From Flavisolibacter sp. (GTDB lineage Bacteria; Bacteroidota; Bacteroidia; Chitinophagales; Chitinophagaceae): a stretch of 15,200 bases of DNA. The stretch covers positions 1 to 15,200 of the forward strand of contig JACDAZ010000119.1 of assembly GCA_013695175.1 (NCBI GenBank), given 5' to 3'. The stretch's first letter is position 1. Every line of letters starts with the position of its first letter. A model generated the notes under the pieces. It was not told where the DNA came from and made no database searches. It was given only the letters and a program-made list of their open reading frames with translations. The position numbers and the translations under genes were made by a program. Below, piece after piece: positions 14,483-15,200 of this stretch.

Positions 14483-15200
14483 ATGTCGCTTTACACAAAA
14501 CGGGGAGTTTCAGCTCAGAAGGAAGAAGTTCATGCAGCAACAAAAAATATTGATGCCGGATTGTATCCAAAAGCTTTCTGCAAAATATATAAAGATGTTT
14601 TTGGAAATGATGACAATTGGGTGAGCCTGATGCATGCCGATGGGGCTGGTACAAAAACAATTTTAGCATATTTATACTGGAAAGAAACAGGTGATCTTTC
14701 TGTTTGGAAGGGAATTGCACAGGATGCTATTGTAATGAATACGGATGATCTGTTATGTGTAGGCATTTATACAGATCTTTTATATTCTTCTTCCATTGAC
14801 AGAAATAAAAATCTAATTCCCGGTGAGGTTCTGAAAGCAATTATAGAAGGCTCCCAGGAGTTTTTTGATCGAATGAATGATTTTGGGATTAATATAATTT
14901 TTTCAGGTGGTGAAACAGCGGATGTTGGTGATGTAGTGAGGACTATTGCTGTTAATGGCACTATGGCAGCACGTGTTCCAAAATCAAAATTAATTACAAA
15001 TGAAAAAATTAAAGCAGGACAGGTTATTGTAGGTTTATCAAGTTTTGGAAAAGCATCTTATGAGAAGGAATATAACAGTGGCATTGGAAGCAATGGACTA
15101 ACGAGTGCAAGGCATGATGTTTTACAAAAAAATTATAAAAATCTTTATCCTGAAACCCTTGATCCTTTTTTAGATGATGAAGTTGTTTATATAGGTAAAA
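14483..15200 (+). CDS. purM: Phosphoribosylformylglycinamidine cyclo-ligase (AIR synthetase), 5' part
   Basis: Converts FGAM to AIR with ATP, the ring-closing step before the carboxylation and SAICAR synthesis to which PurC contributes. The frame is open from the ATG at 14483 to the window edge: 239 complete codons and no stop, so the 3' end is missing. Motifs: LMHADGAGTKT (49-59), the family's nucleotide-binding region; KGIAQDAIVMNTDDLLCVG (76-94); FSGGETADVGDVV (140-152); and VIVGLSSFGKASYEKEYNSG (181-200). The form with HADGAGTKTILAYLYWKETG is the one I associate with Bacteroidota. The preceding in-frame codon TAA (14474-14476) excludes a longer start, and AAAGG sits a few bases before the ATG. 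It diverges from ribF. Confidence 0.95.
   Translation, partial: MSLYTKRGVSAQKEEVHAATKNIDAGLYPKAFCKIYKDVFGNDDNWVSLMHADGAGTKTILAYLYWKETGDLSVWKGIAQDAIVMNTDDLLCVGIYTDLLYSSSIDRNKNLIPGEVLKAIIEGSQEFFDRMNDFGINIIFSGGETADVGDVVRTIAVNGTMAARVPKSKLITNEKIKAGQVIVGLSSFGKASYEKEYNSGIGSNGLTSARHDVLQKNYKNLYPETLDPFLDDEVVYIGK

Noticed and set aside
14481..14961. Minus-strand frames opposite the purM region
   Set aside because: They are shadows of the purM coding frame, which carries clear AIR synthetase motifs on the plus strand.

Overview
This window looks like ordinary chromosome from a member of the Bacteroidota, most likely Chitinophagaceae-like. The reasons are low G+C, A-rich start regions with almost no Shine-Dalgarno sequences, several upstream copies of the Bacteroidota promoter element TAnnTTTG, a TonB-dependent receptor with an N-terminal carboxypeptidase-D-like domain, and a membrane-anchored coiled-coil protein of a type I associate with that family. 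I see no insertion sequence, phage gene, CRISPR array, rRNA or tRNA, and no defence or biosynthetic cluster. The genus is an inference.

Layout. 1-1089 is the C-terminal part of a phosphoglucomutase/phosphomannomutase cut by the left edge. An ICMT-like membrane methyltransferase (minus) and pcm (plus) diverge from a region of about 60 bases at 1845-1904. A penicillin-acylase-family hydrolase (2634-5072) is followed after 8 bases by a small four-helix membrane protein (5081-5431), and then by a second small membrane protein (5520-5891). trhO (6002-7054, plus) overlaps purC (7037-7963, minus) tail to tail. A 202-base divergent region separates purC from a 956-residue TonB-dependent receptor (8166-11036), which ends in a strong terminator. 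A non-coding stretch of about 360 bases follows, with several inverted repeats. Next come a membrane-anchored coiled-coil protein (minus, 11397 to 12275 or 12386), holA (12497-13498, plus), ribF (minus, overlapping holA by 10 bases) and the 5' part of purM (14483 to the right edge, plus).

Functionally these are mostly housekeeping genes: purine synthesis (purC, purM), flavin cofactors (ribF), replication (holA), tRNA wobble modification (trhO), protein repair (pcm) and sugar-phosphate metabolism. Envelope functions are added by the acylase, the receptor and the small membrane proteins. Nearly every gene has its own promoter and strands alternate, so the only good operon candidate is the acylase with the membrane protein that follows it.

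No clearly novel system is visible. The most unusual observation is an in-frame TAA at codon 6 of the coiled-coil gene. Coding-like sequence, including the first part of the membrane anchor, lies between that stop and the first usable start (TTG). Other points worth a look are the near-leaderless promoter of pcm, a repeat-and-hairpin leader before trhO, two convergent gene overlaps, a compact ribF/purM divergent promoter, and the structured gap at 11097-11375.
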